Of a stretch of 64,000 bases of DNA, positions 10,640 to 22,414 are shown in pieces; position 1 is the stretch's first letter; each line of letters starts with the position of its first letter. Both the position numbers and the translations under genes were made by a program. Source of the DNA: Azorinus chamasolen (taxonomy: Eukaryota; Mollusca; Bivalvia; Cardiida; Solecurtidae); contig OY755242.1 of assembly GCA_963576725.1 (NCBI GenBank), positions 24,169,869-24,233,868 of the forward strand, written 5' to 3'. Under the pieces are notes generated by a model that saw only the letters and a program-made list of their open reading frames with translations, searched no databases and was not told the origin of the DNA.

Positions 10640-11990
10640 TCCTCCACACCTAATTGCTTATAAAAAGTAACAAAGGGGAATAAATCCCTTAAAAATGAAT
10701 TTAGAGTTACAGTCCTTGTTGACTGCACATCCTCTCACCACTCTCTATCCATATATAAAGTTTCACAGTTATGACTACAATACTTGAGATGCTCAACACA
10801 AAAATTGCTTCTGAAAATTAACTAAGGGGGACAAATCCCTCAAAAATGAATTTAGAGTTACAACCCTTGTTGACTGCACATCCTCTCACCAACCTCTATC
10901 CATATCAAATGTGTCACAGTTGTGCCTACAATACTTAAGAAGTTATACTCCAGACAAAAAAATGCTTCTGAAAAGTAACTAAGGGGAGTAACTACCTTTA
11001 ACTGAATTTAGAGTTACAACCCTTGTTGACTGCACATCCTCTCACCAACCTCTATCCCTACCAAATGTTTCACAGTTGTGCCTACAATACTTAAGAAGTT
11101 ATACTCCAGACAAAAAAATGCTTCTGAAAAGTAACTAAGGGGAGTAACTACCTTTAACTGAATTTAGAGTTACAACCCTTGTTGACTGCACATCCTTTCA
11201 TCAACCTATATCCATATCTAAAGTTTCACAGTTATGCCTACAATACTTGACAAGTTATGCTTCAGACAAAACATTGCTTCTGAAAAGTAACTAAAGGGAA
11301 TCAAAGGTGCCCGACGCATGCTTGGACTCATCAACGGACCCCCCCCCCCCCCCCAAAAAAAAAAAGAAAAAAAAAGAAAAAAAGAAAATGTGATCGAAGT
11401 ATGTAAAACTAGCCTAAAACTATCTATTTGAACCTTAAACCACTCAGAAAAAATATATGTATTGATATATAGACCCGATAGGAATTTTTTTTCCGGATCG
11501 TGTTTTTCTTGTTTTTCTGAGTGGTTTAAGGTTCAAATAGATAGTTTTAGGCTAGTTTTACATACTTCGATCACATTTTCATTTCCTTTTTTTTCCCTAT
11601 TTTTTAGGGGGGGGGGGGGGGGGGGGGTCCGTTGATGAGTCCAAGCATGCGTCGGGCACCTTTGAAGGGAATAATTCCCTCAAAATGGATTTAGGGTATT
11701 ACCCTTGTAGACTGAACATCCTCTTATCACCCTCTATCGATATATTAAGTTTCACAGTTATGTCTACAAAACTTTACAAGTTATGCTCCAGACAAAAAAT
11801 GCTTCTGAAAAGTAAGTAAGGGGAATACCTCCCTAAAATGAATCTAGAGTTACAACCCTTGTTGACTGAACACCCTCTCATCACTATCTATCCATACGAA
11901 AGCTTGATCATTGTCATTTCTGATGTTTACAAAAAACAAATGTCATCATGTTTAATTTTTCTGTGTATATTGAAATTGAGAGGCAGTTTG
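10640..11990. repeat. Tandem array, unit about 150-160 bp
   Basis: The phrase TAGAGTTACAACCCTTGTTG recurs at roughly 155-bp spacing (near 10700, 10850, 11007, 11165, a diverged copy near 11690, and 11848). Each unit also contains GTTTCACAGTT and TGCTTCTGAAAAGTAACTA. The two middle units are nearly identical. A palindromic element is inserted between units near 11.3 kb. Confidence 0.9.
11294..11672. mobile_element. Type G palindromic element, hAT-like, 8-bp target duplication
   Basis: The body 11302-11664 (363 bp) begins CAAAGGTGCCCGACGCATGC and ends with its inverse. The flanks AAGGGAAT at 11294-11301 and 11665-11672 are identical, as expected for hAT insertion. The arms continue inward through a C run (11339-11354) facing a G run (11607-11627), then a long stem around a TATATG... 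centre. The insertion interrupts a tandem repeat unit, whose sequence resumes on the right. Confidence 0.88.
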
Positions 11991-12001
11991 GATACTGAAG
12001 G

Positions 12002-12254
12002 CAGGGTTACAGATAAGGGGAGAATTGGAGTATGTAGTACTATGTACCCAATTAAAATTGTGGAAAAAGCAACTTTTTCAAAACATGAGTGACATAAAGC
12101 AAAAAGCAAAAAAATTTTAGAATACCTAATGAGAATATGAATAATACCCAATTACGAAAATTGCCAATACCCAATAAAAATTTCCAATACCCAATTCTGT
12201 AAATAAATCCAGGAGTAAATACCTAATTGCATCAAAACCTTATCTGTAACCCTG
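12002..12254. mobile_element. Terminal-inverted-repeat element with CAGGGTTACAGATAAGG ends
   Basis: CAGGGTTACAGATAAGG at 12002-12018 is inverted at 12238-12254. The interior repeats AATACCCAATT several times. No convincing target duplication, so the superfamily is uncertain. Confidence 0.65.
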
Positions 12255-12421
12255 TGAATGATTGTGATTTATGGCCCTGATGGGACAGCCTCCCTTGGGG
12301 GTCAATAGCCAAACACGTGCTTACTAGCTGATTGGCTTGGGCCAGCAGTGAAACACCAGGTGCACTATGTTTCATTTCTCCTTCCCAGTGGGGGTGCAAT
12401 CAACAAATATCTACTTTCTAG

Positions 12422-12670
12422 ATAACCCTTTCCCTCATGTTAACGTGTTTTCACGCATTTGCAAACAGAGTAGACCCAGATCAGATGGCTCATAGAGGAG
12501 CGGTCTGATCGGGGTCTGCTCTGTTTGCTTATGGAATTTGATAGATCTGTTTCTTAGCTTCCTAAATTCCTACAATGTTCTACCTTCCACATTTCTTTAC
12601 AACTATTTTATCAATGAATATTCATTATGTATTGACTTTTGGAATAAACATAGAACAGGGAAAGTGATAA
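12422..12670. mobile_element. Type B MITE with ATAA flanks
   Basis: ATAA|CCCTTTCCCTCATG on the left and AACAGGGAAAGTG|ATAA on the right. The palindrome is about 12461-12529, GCAAACAGAGTAGACCC to GGGTCTGCTCTGTTTGC. The flanks are ATAA where other copies have TTAA. Confidence 0.8.
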
Positions 12671-12776
12671 TTGGCTGATTCCATCAGAGAATCATGCTTT
12701 ATTTTGTAATCATAATTAGACCAATTCTCTCAATTTGGATGTAAACAAAAATTATATTATGACACTTATGTTTCAG

Positions 12777-12953
12777 AGTGAGACAACATCTACAGAAGAT
12801 GATACTTCTCCAGAATATTTTGCGACTCCAATTGCCACAACAACAATTGGCTCATCACTAGACTGGTTCGCAGACATTTCATTGGCAACCCAAAGGGTGA
12901 ATCCTTGTACCAGTAGTTATACAGTACAGACACAGACCCCATACAACCTTGTG
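12777..12953 (+). CDS. Candidate exon of an unidentified gene (59 codons)
   Basis: The block is preceded by a pyrimidine-rich ATGTTTCAG acceptor and followed by G|GTAATA. It is exactly 59 codons, open, and phase 0 at both ends. The peptide begins SETTSTEDDTSPEYFATP and ends CTSSYTVQTQTPYNLV. It is acidic and Thr/Ser-rich, with one Cys and no membrane segment. Surrounding DNA is more AT-rich and stop-dense. I do not recognise the family. No other exon of this gene was found, so it could be a lone exon in a gene with large introns, or chance. Confidence 0.4.
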
Positions 12954-13231
12954 GTAATAATATCTTTGTGTTTTTAGAGCTATTTCAAGCAAAATAAATT
13001 TCAAAATTATATGCATTTTCTATCAATACAGCTTTTATTAGTTATTACATTTATTTCAAATATTACTTGACCATTTCCATGCTGCTTGCATCATAAATAG
13101 GATACGGACACAATGTTAATGACATTTTGAGAGTAAATTTAAAGCCGCACAAGTCTCGAACCAGCAACATAGTTTGAGAAGAGTCTAGCAAAAGAACTTC
13201 ACTATTGAGAAAAGTTCACTTGTATGTCATT

Positions 13232-13445
13232 TTTATGCCCCCGCGACAATCAGTCGGGGGCACACTGTTTTACCCCTGTCTGTCCATTCGTTCGTATGGC
13301 CGTCCGTCCCATATACAGTACATACCTTGTCCACCTACCTCCTCCTACAGTTTTAAAGCTACAATCTTATAACTTTGTACAGTGTTTCCACATATACCAT
13401 ATATCTGGTCAGGGGGCACAGTAAATGTACCAATTAGTTAGCAAC
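13232..13445 (+). repeat. GGGGGCACACTG-headed dispersed repeat
   Basis: It begins with the hairpin GCCCCCGCGAC...GTCGGGGGC, followed by ACACTG and a CTGTCTGTCC / CGTCCGTCC tract. Similar heads occur at about 16.43 and 52.49 kb. No protein was recognised. Confidence 0.55.
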
Positions 13446-13528
13446 TGGTCAAAAAATAAAGTTTCTTGTAATTGTTCATTATATCTTATTTTATATGAGT
13501 CAATGTATATAAAGTCATGTCCAGTTGT

Positions 13529-13776
13529 TTAACCCTTTCCCTGTTCTATGTTTTGTCCAAATTTCAATACCTACTGAATATTCATTAACAAAAATACTTC
13601 AAAGAAATATGGAAGGTGGAACATTGTAGACATTTTAGAAAGTAGACACAGATCTTTCAAATTCTATTAGCAAACAGAGTAGACCCTGATCAGATGGCTC
13701 CTCTAGGAGCCATCTGATCTGGGTCTACTCTGTTTGCAAATGTGTGAAAACACGTCTATATGAGGAAAAGGGTTAA
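13529..13776. mobile_element. Type B MITE, intact, TTAA target duplication
   Basis: Body 13533-13772 (240 bp): TTAA|CCCTTTCCCTGTTC...TATGAGGAAAAGGG|TTAA. The palindrome at about 13670-13738 is near perfect, centre GGCTCCTCTAGGAGCC. Its long shoulder lies on the opposite side from the copy at 12.4 kb, so the two are in opposite orientation. Confidence 0.9.
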
Positions 13777-15218
13777 AAGATAACTTTTGCCCATATTTTC
13801 TTATTTTCACGTGTGACTGTCATTAGGCATACAAAGGGACGGACATTACAACTAATGCATTACATGTTTATATCCGAAACTCACTGAACAACTGGTGTGT
13901 TTAACTGCTTTTATTTTTCAAAACCATATAAATAGAATCATATACTTTCCAACAAATATAACTTCATGTCAAATAGTAAAGAAAAATATGTCTATTGTGA
14001 AGGATCTAAATAAATTTTCAGCCAGAAAACAAACATTGAACTTTGCAAATTTCAGTGACTTTAACACTCACTTTATAAGGGTATGGACCCAGACCAGGCA
14101 TTTAATATTGATAAATTATTATCAATAACAGAACAGACCAAAATATTTTTAACTGGTGCCAATATATTCATGAACAAATTCTGAGCAGTATCAGAGCTGT
14201 TTTACATTATGTTTTAAAAGTATTTTTGTCGAAATTTGAAAGTCAGAAGTAAGAACAAATGTAATTTATTTCGAAACTGTAATATATGTGATGTAGATAA
14301 CCAGTAAACCCAAATTTCCTGGTTGAGTGCATTTCCTGTAAGCCCCATTGCAGCAGCTGTTCAATAAACAAGACCTTACTAATTAAATTTGGAGGTCAGG
14401 ACACAAAAACAAAACAGCAGGGTGTCAACTACTATGAGATTAGTGGTATCTTATCTATGACAGTGCTGTCTATTCCCAATCTCAAGTTACAAAAAAGTCC
14501 AAGAAAAACATAAACAAACCTCGATTTATTCAGTACAATCGGTCTGGGAACGAATCATTCATACTTTTTTATCATTCGGAATGTTCGGAGTTATTCTTTC
14601 ATTACTAGTTATTGAACATTGATCAATACAGTAAAGCGCTTAATGGTCGAAGTGCATACTGCTCAGCGTCTTGATACGTCACCCCCTCGTTTTGCGACAT
14701 TGTTCGCTCGCTTGAGTAATTTATGTGCCACATGTGGTATTTGTGGACAATGTAGCAATTTGCATTTTGTCACGACTGGTTCCTGAACAATTTATTTGCT
14801 TAACTCAAGTATGGCGAAAACCGGAACCAACTCGTGACTACGTAATTCGGGTGTTCTCCGCAGGGGATCACCCTGATTGGTCCATACCAAAATAAACAAA
14901 GCGTGGACCACAGCATGACAGCGTGCTAAAGATGGCCTGTCTGTGTAGAGAACTAACAGATAGTCTCCCCCAGGGAGGAAAATATCCATCGCTAAAAAAA
15001 CCATGGTAAACTTTCAAAACGGTAGATTTAGCTGAAAACTAAAAAGGGCCCATTATTAATTGGTATCTTGTCAGCCAGCTTGGGACCGGGCCCCGAGCCC
15101 CCCCCCCCCCCACCTGGGTACGTGCCTGGTTACAGCCTCTTTGTATGCAAAATGGATATACATGTATATATTATAAAACTGCATCCAGGTACACCTTTCT
15201 TATGCAAAGCGCCACCTT
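13777..15218. other. Unassigned stretch
   Basis: No gene was supported. A C run lies near 15098-15108. A partial type A-like end (CAGTAAAGCGCTTAATGGTC) lies near 14631. Confidence 0.4.
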
Positions 15219-15400
15219 GATGACATTTGCAAACAGAGCTTGGATTCAGATGAAACACAGAGTAACTCGGCCTCTCAACAATAGGATTTTTAAAGCTGTT
15301 TTGAAACTCGACCAATTGTTTTAAAAAAATTGAACGAATCGGATGTAAGTAATGTGAGTATAATATATTAGTGTTTAGGAATACTTCATGTGTTTAGAAA
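15219..15400. mobile_element. Type D MITE, decayed
   Basis: GCAAACAGAGCTTGGATTC, GATGAAACACAGAGTAACTC and the right shoulder TTGAACGAATCGGATG align with the copies at 1.5 and 3.0 kb. Confidence 0.5.
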
Positions 15401-15805
15401 TACAAGGGTTAACAATTTCGGTCATTTTGAAGGCAACTTGTGTAAAATAAAAGGATAGAAGATATGTGCACTGCAAACATGTTTACGGCATACAGTATAG
15501 CGATGTATTTTGATACCGAGTAGTGTCGTCTGCAAATGTATCGCCTGCTTCAATGTTATTTCCGACGCGTTTCAATATTAATAATCACAGCACAAAACTG
15601 CATGCAACTATAATTAGAGATTCGCCTTTGGGCCGTGAAAATGTTAACAACAAATGTAGAAATCAAAGAACTATTTGCAGGACCCCGAGAAGTACGTCAT
15701 CCTCTTTCCGATCTTTCACACGACAACACGGAAAATTCGTTTATTGAAATGGTGATGTAGGGCTGGCGGGCCGTCGGACCGGCGGGCGGGCGGGCGGTCT
15801 GTTGA

Positions 15806-16425
15806 CCACCAATCTTATAAGCACAACTACTTTGAAACTTTTCAACAGATTTTCATAAATTCTTGCATGAAGCAAGGACACAATTTGTATATGTACATAT
15901 TGTAGGCGTTTTTACCTTCTGCATTTTTCTGGGAGTTATGTCCCTTTGTACTTAGAAATCACTAGGTCTGTTGACCATATCCTTGTTAACGCAACTCCCC
16001 TAAAACTGTTTATCATAATTCCATAAAATCTTGTATGTAGCAAGAATACAATATGTATATATACATATTGTCGGTGGTTTTATTTCTGCATTTTGTCTGG
16101 GAGTTATACCCCTTTGAACTTAGAAATCACTTGATCTTTTGACCCTATCCCTTTAAGCGCAACTCTTCTAAAAGTATATTTCAAGTTCAACAGAATTTCA
16201 TAAAACCTTGTATGTAGCAAGGATATAATATGAAGAAGTGCATATTGTCGCAGATTTTTCTTTCTGCAATTATTCTGGGAGTTATGCCACTTTGAACCTA
16301 GAAATCACTAGGTCGATTGACCCTATCCTTGTAAGCACAACTCCTCTCAACCTGTTCAACAGAATTTCATAAAACCGTGTATGTAGCAAGGACACACTGT
16401 GTACATGTGGCTATTGTCAGGGACT
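15806..16425. repeat. Tandem array, unit about 165 bp, 3-4 copies
   Basis: CTGGGAGTTATG/ACC, CTTAGAAATCACTAGGTC and CTTGTATGTAGCAAGGA recur at about 165-bp spacing. A GGGC run (about 15778-15797) precedes the array. Confidence 0.85.
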
Positions 16426-16429
16426 TGTA

Positions 16430-16830
16430 TACCCCCGCTAGGAAGTGTGGGGGGGGGGCACACTGATTTACCTCTGTCCGTCTGTCCGTTAGTTAGACTA
16501 CATGGGTGGTCGGATTTCAATGAAACCTTAACAGAAAGAAGTGCACAAAATGAAGATATGCATGAAGAAAATCATTTTGGTTCGACATATTTCATGAGAG
16601 CTAATCAGACTTTGGAATTTATTCCAGATCTTATGTATCGCACATGGGTAGTCGGATTTCCATGAATCTTTAACAGGAGGTAATACGTCATATGACGATG
16701 TGCATGAAGGATGATCTCCAGGGGAGATAATTTGGCTTTAGAATTTATTCCAGATATTTTCTATTTTTGAATTTGTAAGAGCAACACCTACATGGGTAGT
16801 AAAACTTTGACAGCAATGTTCCTTAGGTAA
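16430..16830. repeat. GGGGGCACACTG-headed repeat with about 150-bp tandem units
   Basis: The head at about 16444 is followed by CTGTCCGTCTGTCCGT. ACATGGGTGGTCGGATTTC, ACATGGGTAGTCGGATTTC and a diverged third copy (about 16789) recur at about 145-160 bp. Confidence 0.75.
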
Positions 16831-17254
16831 TGCTTCGTGATGTTCTATAACAAAATATGGACTTAGCCATATTAATACATGGAGTTTTGGGTACTCAATT
16901 CATGAGCGCAACTCCTCCTAAACTAAAACACAAACCGAATAAAACTGAAACATCGGGGAGTAAAACCGGGATCGCCGATATGAAACACTTGGATGTTTTG
17001 TCATTATAAACGGCAATTGGATGGGCCTTTTTGTGATATACTACTTTTCAGCATATATATAAACAAATGACGTGTGTATATTTCAAGTGTTTATGAAACA
17101 CGTCAAATGTAGGGACACCCCCTTTAATACATATCCAAGTCATAAAGTGGTTGATAGATCTACTTTTGGTCCAAGACTGTGACATCTTATTGGCTGGTGT
17201 TTGTGTTTCAGACTTATATAAGTGACTGTCCGGCTGCAATTTATTTAATGTATG
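16831..17254. other. Unassigned stretch
   Basis: Nothing recognisable was seen. Confidence 0.4.
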
Positions 17255-17645
17255 TTTAATTGGTTAGCGACGATCATGTCACCCACCATACTATGTTGAT
17301 TTAAAAAAAATGGCTTTAACTGAACCTTGGCAGTACGTCAACTTCACAAAGTACTGTAATATTAATGTGAAATAAAAGTGTATTGGTTAGCGATGTTCAT
17401 GTCACCCACCATACTTCATTCAATTTCTTATAAACAAAATACTACAGTTAGTAATAAAATGTATATATATTAGCAATATATATATATATGTTAAATATTG
17501 TAATATAATGTGAAATAGTTGTGTATCATGGTTAGCGACGATCAAGTCATCCACCAATTTTTTACAAGCTGAATGTTGTAATATATCTGTGAAATAGAAC
17601 TTTGTGTATTGCTTAGCGACGATCATGTCACCCCCAATTTTTACA
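17255..17645. repeat. Tandem array around GTTAGCGACGATCATGTCA, 4 copies
   Basis: GTTAGCGA..ATCATGTCACCCACC occurs near 17262, 17386, 17530 and 17610 with TGTAATAT...GTGAAATA between copies. The spacing is uneven because of AT microsatellite change. Confidence 0.8.
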
Positions 17646-17729
17646 AGTAAAATAAGAAACTCATAATGCTGCACTTTGATGTTTAAATTATTGGCATAGT
17701 CTAAATCACAAGACAGTAGATTAGTGATA

Positions 17730-18265
17730 TTAACCCTTTCCTTCATTGCCAGAAGGGCATTACATCTATAATGTAATACTGCTTCAAGCAAGCTGAAATT
17801 AAGGTTTGGTAATGCTTAAAGCAAGATGACAAGAAACCAGAAAGCTCAAGGAGCTTTCTGCATTACTTTCATCATGATTTAAGCTGCCATCAGATCTGTA
17901 TTCACCATCATCAGTAAATATTAATTGTAAAAAATATAGTAAAGGTGTCATATGGTGTTAAATATGCAGAGGATTGGTTAAAAATGGCAAGACAAGCTGT
18001 GTGTTAGTTGTGGTATATGTACACCAGGTACATTTAGGTGCATTGAGATAGAAACATGCAGAAAACAGAAGATATTGATAGAGCTGTTGTGTTAGTAACC
18101 TAAATGACAATTGATGCTAATGGTGGTGATGATAGACTTTGAAATTACTGGATAGGTCAATAGGATAAGGACAATACTGTGTGCATGCATTTATAAACAT
18201 GTATTTATTAAGACATACAACATAATGTTTAGCTATTTCCTATTTAGCATGGAGGAAAGGGTTAA
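17730..18265. mobile_element. TTAA element of 528 bp carrying a type A core
   Basis: TTAA|CCCTTTCCTTCATTGC and GCATGGAGGAAAGGG|TTAA flank 17734-18261. At about 17812-17892 it contains a type A core (GCTTAAAGCAAGATG, AGAAAGCTC..GGAGCTTTCT, ATTTAAGCTGCCA) without the CAGT/ACTG ends. Confidence 0.75.
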
Positions 18266-20395
18266 ACATTTGAACTATGTGTTTCACATGCATACAGTAT
18301 ATCATAGGGGTAGTTAAAAGCTGTTTTCGTTTGAAATCCCATGAATCAGAATCATTTTCATCATTAAAATTGTAATTAATAGCATCATCCTCAGCAGCAG
18401 CAGCAACATCTTGCAGCGAAGAAGGACAACTTAAGTCATTCTGAACTGTCTTGCAAACAATGGAAAACCACCTGTAGTTAGCCAGTGATCAGGATGAACT
18501 CCATCATCCATATATGAACATAACTTCATATATAAGTAGATTTTCTACATTTTTTAGAAATTTGGGCATGCCTCCCTCGTTTTTTTTGTGTGTGCTTCTT
18601 TTCTGGATGCCTCTATCCAATCTGATTGTTGGTAGATTGTGCTGAGTGTTTATGTGTGCTATTTTTGTATTTATATGTCTTATGTCTTCTTCTAAAGATT
18701 TTTGTTTAGTGTGTATTTCAGTGTCAGGGAAATGGCTTGAATGAAATTTGCTGTGCTTGTTTTTGAATTTTGTCTATTTCTGAAGTGATGCTGTTGGTAT
18801 GCTCCCAACCTTTAAAGTTGTGATGTCTGTGTTAAATGATGTTGCTAAGCCTTCAAGTTGTTCAATAATGTTAAATTAACTTTCTGTGTAGAGTGATTGT
18901 GATTAGAGAATATGTCTTCAAGGCTGTAGATCTATGTCTGGGATGTTGGATGTGGTTGTATGTGAGACAGACAGACAGAATGATTTTTGTAAACCAGTAG
19001 GCCTATTTAAAGAAGTCAGACAGACAGGCTGATTTATGTAAAACAGTATCCATTTAAAGAAGGACAGAAAGACTACGAAACTTACTAAATAAACAGTACA
19101 CTGACAGACAGACCTGCAGACAGACAGACTATTCGGATAGAGTATTCGGAAAGAACAAGTCAGATTTCACAAACAATTCTACGTTGCCGTAGACCTAGTT
19201 CTTTATAAAATCTCAGTGATATACATTCGTTTGCATGTTTCACTCGCATATTTATTTAAGCAATCGGCATTTGTTTAAGTAGGTCAAATTTACGAAAACC
19301 GCTTACACCGTCGAAAACACCCTACGCCGGGATAGTCGAAAACACCCTACGCCGGGATAACTATCTAGATGTAGATCTAATTCAAATAATGTGATGTTTT
19401 GTATTGAGAACTGATTCAAATGAAAAAAAAAAACAATGTCTAAATTACTCACATACAACGTTATTTACAGTAGGAACCGGAAGAGTAGCACAGCTGAGCC
19501 TTGTATGTAAACAAAATGCACTGCAGACGACCACATCATGTGACCACAATTACGTCACTTACAAGTTGTGGATAATAATGTCAATAACTTTGTATGTTTG
19601 TTGTTATATGACATACCGACTTTAAATAAAAAAAATTGTATCTTGTATCTTGTACGTCATCAGATTTGACGCACATACACTCGGCCTTTACCGCTAACTG
19701 GATCTCGGACGGAGATGTTTACCGAACGGAAAACATTAATTTTCTGGCAAAAAAACAGCGATTAAAATAGTTAAATCTAATCTATACCGAAACGAAATGC
19801 AATTTTCAATGTAGTAAGTTTTAGAATATCGATTTTCTTCGTAGACAAACGTTGTTGCGATTTGTGTTGACTGTCGGGTATTCAATCGTAACTACTCGTC
19901 ATATTCCGTCAGAGTTAGGAATATAGGAATCACTCGGAACACACCGGTTATTTCCCTCCATGAATCACTCGGAACACACCGGTTATTTCCCTCCATGGTC
20001 CAAACCGGAAGTGAGCATCAGCAGATCCGATTCCAGGTTAACAATGTACAGCCTACAAAACCAAAATTATATCCTACGCGTTACCATAGAGCTCACTTCG
20101 TTCGCAAGAATGACCGAAGGCCATTCTTGCGAGCTGTGCTCGCTATAATGATATCGTTGTAATTTCACCTATATTCGTGCAAGGAATTATGGGATGAATA
20201 TTCACTAGCCGTTTTACAATAGTATATGATCACGTGATTCTTGTACCGTGACAGAAGCTGTATTGATGTTAAATAAATAAACAGAAGCGACCACTCAACA
20301 AATACGCATGCTTAGTTCAGTTTTATGAACATCTTTTTCAGCTGTTGAGGAGGTATGAAGTGGAGAAGAATTCACGGATTCGTGTGACTTTGAAA
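18266..20395. other. Stretch without a supported gene; two short tandem duplications
   Basis: GTCGAAAACACCC... is duplicated as 25-bp units at 19310-19359. A 35-bp unit, GAATCACTCGGAACACACC..., is duplicated exactly at 19927-19996. CAGACAGA-rich DNA lies at about 18960-19140. No coding exon was convincing. Confidence 0.6.
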
Positions 20396-20580
20396 TACAG
20401 TAAAAACTCGATTATTCGATCACTCAGATACGTATCGGTATTGAAATTTAAGACAGGCTGCTGCTTAATGCAGGGTGAAAATCATGCAGATGGTCTTTAC
20501 CATGCATTAAGCTGCCGACTGCCTAAAAAGGCATAAAATCTTTATTATTAAAGTTTAGAAGTATCGAGTGTTTTTGTACA
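20396..20580. mobile_element. Type A MITE, TTATTCGATCA terminal variant
   Basis: The left end is TA|CAGTAAAAACTCGATTATT and the right end TATCGAGTGTTTTTGTA. The core is shortened by loss of the hairpin centre: GCTTAATGCAGGGTGAAA faces TACCATGCATTAAGC. Confidence 0.75.
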
Positions 20581-20644
20581 TTTACTTTGGGTGTAAGAGC
20601 TGTGTGCCGAGATGTACGAGCCCCTCGTATATTTGATCTATAGT

Positions 20645-20844
20645 TTAACCCTTTCGCTGCCAATGCCGGATCTGTGATTACCTATGCAAACAATTTGGAT
20701 CCAGATGAGACGCCGAGTAACTCGGCGTCTCATCAGGATCCAAACTGTTTGATACTGTTACTATGTTTTTGAAACAAAAAATGAAGAAAATCAAAAGAAT
20801 GTGTAGCAGACGCAGACGACAGAGTTTGGCAGCAAAAGGGTTAA
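20645..20844. mobile_element. Type D MITE, intact, TTAA target duplication
   Basis: Body 20649-20840 (192 bp): TTAA|CCCTTTCGCTGCCAATG...TTTGGCAGCAAAAGGG|TTAA. The hairpin at about 20685-20750 has arms GGATCCAGATGAGACGCC and GGCGTCTCATCAGGATCC around GAGTAACTC. An A.A mismatch sits four bases inside GGATCC. Confidence 0.92.
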
Positions 20845-20849
20845 TACTT

Positions 20850-21640
20850 CAAGCCATTACGCTGTATCTGGGATATGACTCTAGACGGACAAAGAGGCTA
20901 AGATTTTGGCAAACAAAGGCTCATTACTCTGGTGTCCCAAGGTCAACGTGAGTGATACTTTCAGAGTCGCATTTCCTTATACGAGTAGTAAATACTAGTA
21001 ATAAACTTTAAAAACGAGTTTCGTTTTTGTAATAGTACAAGGCATTTACCCAAAGTTTAATAAAAATTCCAAATTGTGTCTGAGATATGATTCGGGGCGG
21101 GCAAATAGGTTATTGTTTTGCCAAACAACGGAACAGAAGTCTGGTGTTCCATAGTCAATATGAGTAGTATTTACATGTCCGCATTTCTTTAAGGTACTAC
21201 ATATTTACACAAAATATCAAAAACAGATTTCGAGCTGTTTCTGAGATATGACTCCGGACGGACAAAACGGTTAAGTTTTAGGCAAATAAAATTCCATAAT
21301 TCTGATGTTCAAGGTCAATGTACGTGATGCTTGCAGGCTAATATGTCTTTAACCCTTTCGCTGCCAATGCCGGATCTGTGATTACCTATGCAAACAGTTT
21401 GGATCCAGATGAGACACCGAGTAACTCGGCGTCTCATCAGGATCCAAACTGTTTGTTACTGTTACTATGTTTTTCAAACAAAAATGAAGAAAATAAAAAG
21501 AATGAAAATTTGTAGCAGACGACAAAGTTAGAGACGACAGAGTTTGGCAGCGAAAGGGTTAAAGCATTTGATTTATTAAGTTTCATAGAAAAACTCCAAA
21601 CCGTTTCTGCGGTATGACTCCAGGACGCACACATGGACCA
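20850..21640. repeat. Tandem array, unit about 190 bp
   Basis: TATGACTC..GACGGAC/GCAAA, GGT(G)TTCCA.GGTCAA and TTT..AAATTCCAAA recur about four times. A further unit at about 26690-26800 shows the repeat is also dispersed. Type D elements sit at both ends. Confidence 0.75.
21349..21562. mobile_element. Type D MITE inside the array, TTAA target duplication
   Basis: Body 21353-21558: TTAA|CCCTTTCGCTGCCAATG...GGCAGCGAAAGGG|TTAA. It is nearly identical to the copy 700 bp upstream. The array sequence resumes on both sides. Confidence 0.92.
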
Positions 21641-22414
21641 AAACCGCCAAACCAATACCCCACCCCACACGCCTTCTGAAGACATGGCTCATGTTTACAG
21701 GTTTTGCAGAAGTACTCTTTGTTTACCATGTACTATTGACCTACCTATTATTTATTTCCCCCATTTTGCATTTTAAACAAGAGCTGTCACAGTCACCTTA
21801 CAGTCACAGTCACGTGACCAAGCCCCCAAAGGATATCACCGACACTAAAAACCGAGTCATGTGTATGCCTGGACCATGGTGCATTTGTGACCTTGGTCTT
21901 TGAGATAGGAACTTGGTTCTTTTTCACGACACATCGCCTCAAGCTGGTGAACATTTGTACCAGGTTATCATTTAAAATCTACTCATGTATGTAGGTGTTA
22001 CAAAGCGGACACGATGCATGGACTTACAGACTGACCGACTGACTGACTGACCGACAGACTGGACGGACAGTGCGAATACTATATGCCTCCCTTTGGGTCG
22101 CAATAAACCCCAAAGTATCATAATGTGAATCTTACAACTGTTTGCATGTATATCATATATTCGCTATTGGCAATGAAAGAAATGCAAGTATTAATAACAG
22201 AATTCAACGACGCCTTTCAAGAGAAGCCTTTAGACGCCTATGTACTCGGAGCTATCTGATCAGGGGTTGATCTGCTTGATTATGGAATTATATAGATATG
22301 TTGTTTAGAGTAAAGAATCCATTAACTCCGAGTAAATTGGTTGTTTACGTGGATACATCACGTGACAAAAATGGACAATCCAGAGCAAGAAAACAACCTT
22401 CATTTGTTGTATTT
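21641..22414. other. Unassigned stretch
   Basis: A GACTGACC repeat tract lies near 22028-22070 and a type B half hairpin near 22245. No gene was seen. Confidence 0.4.
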
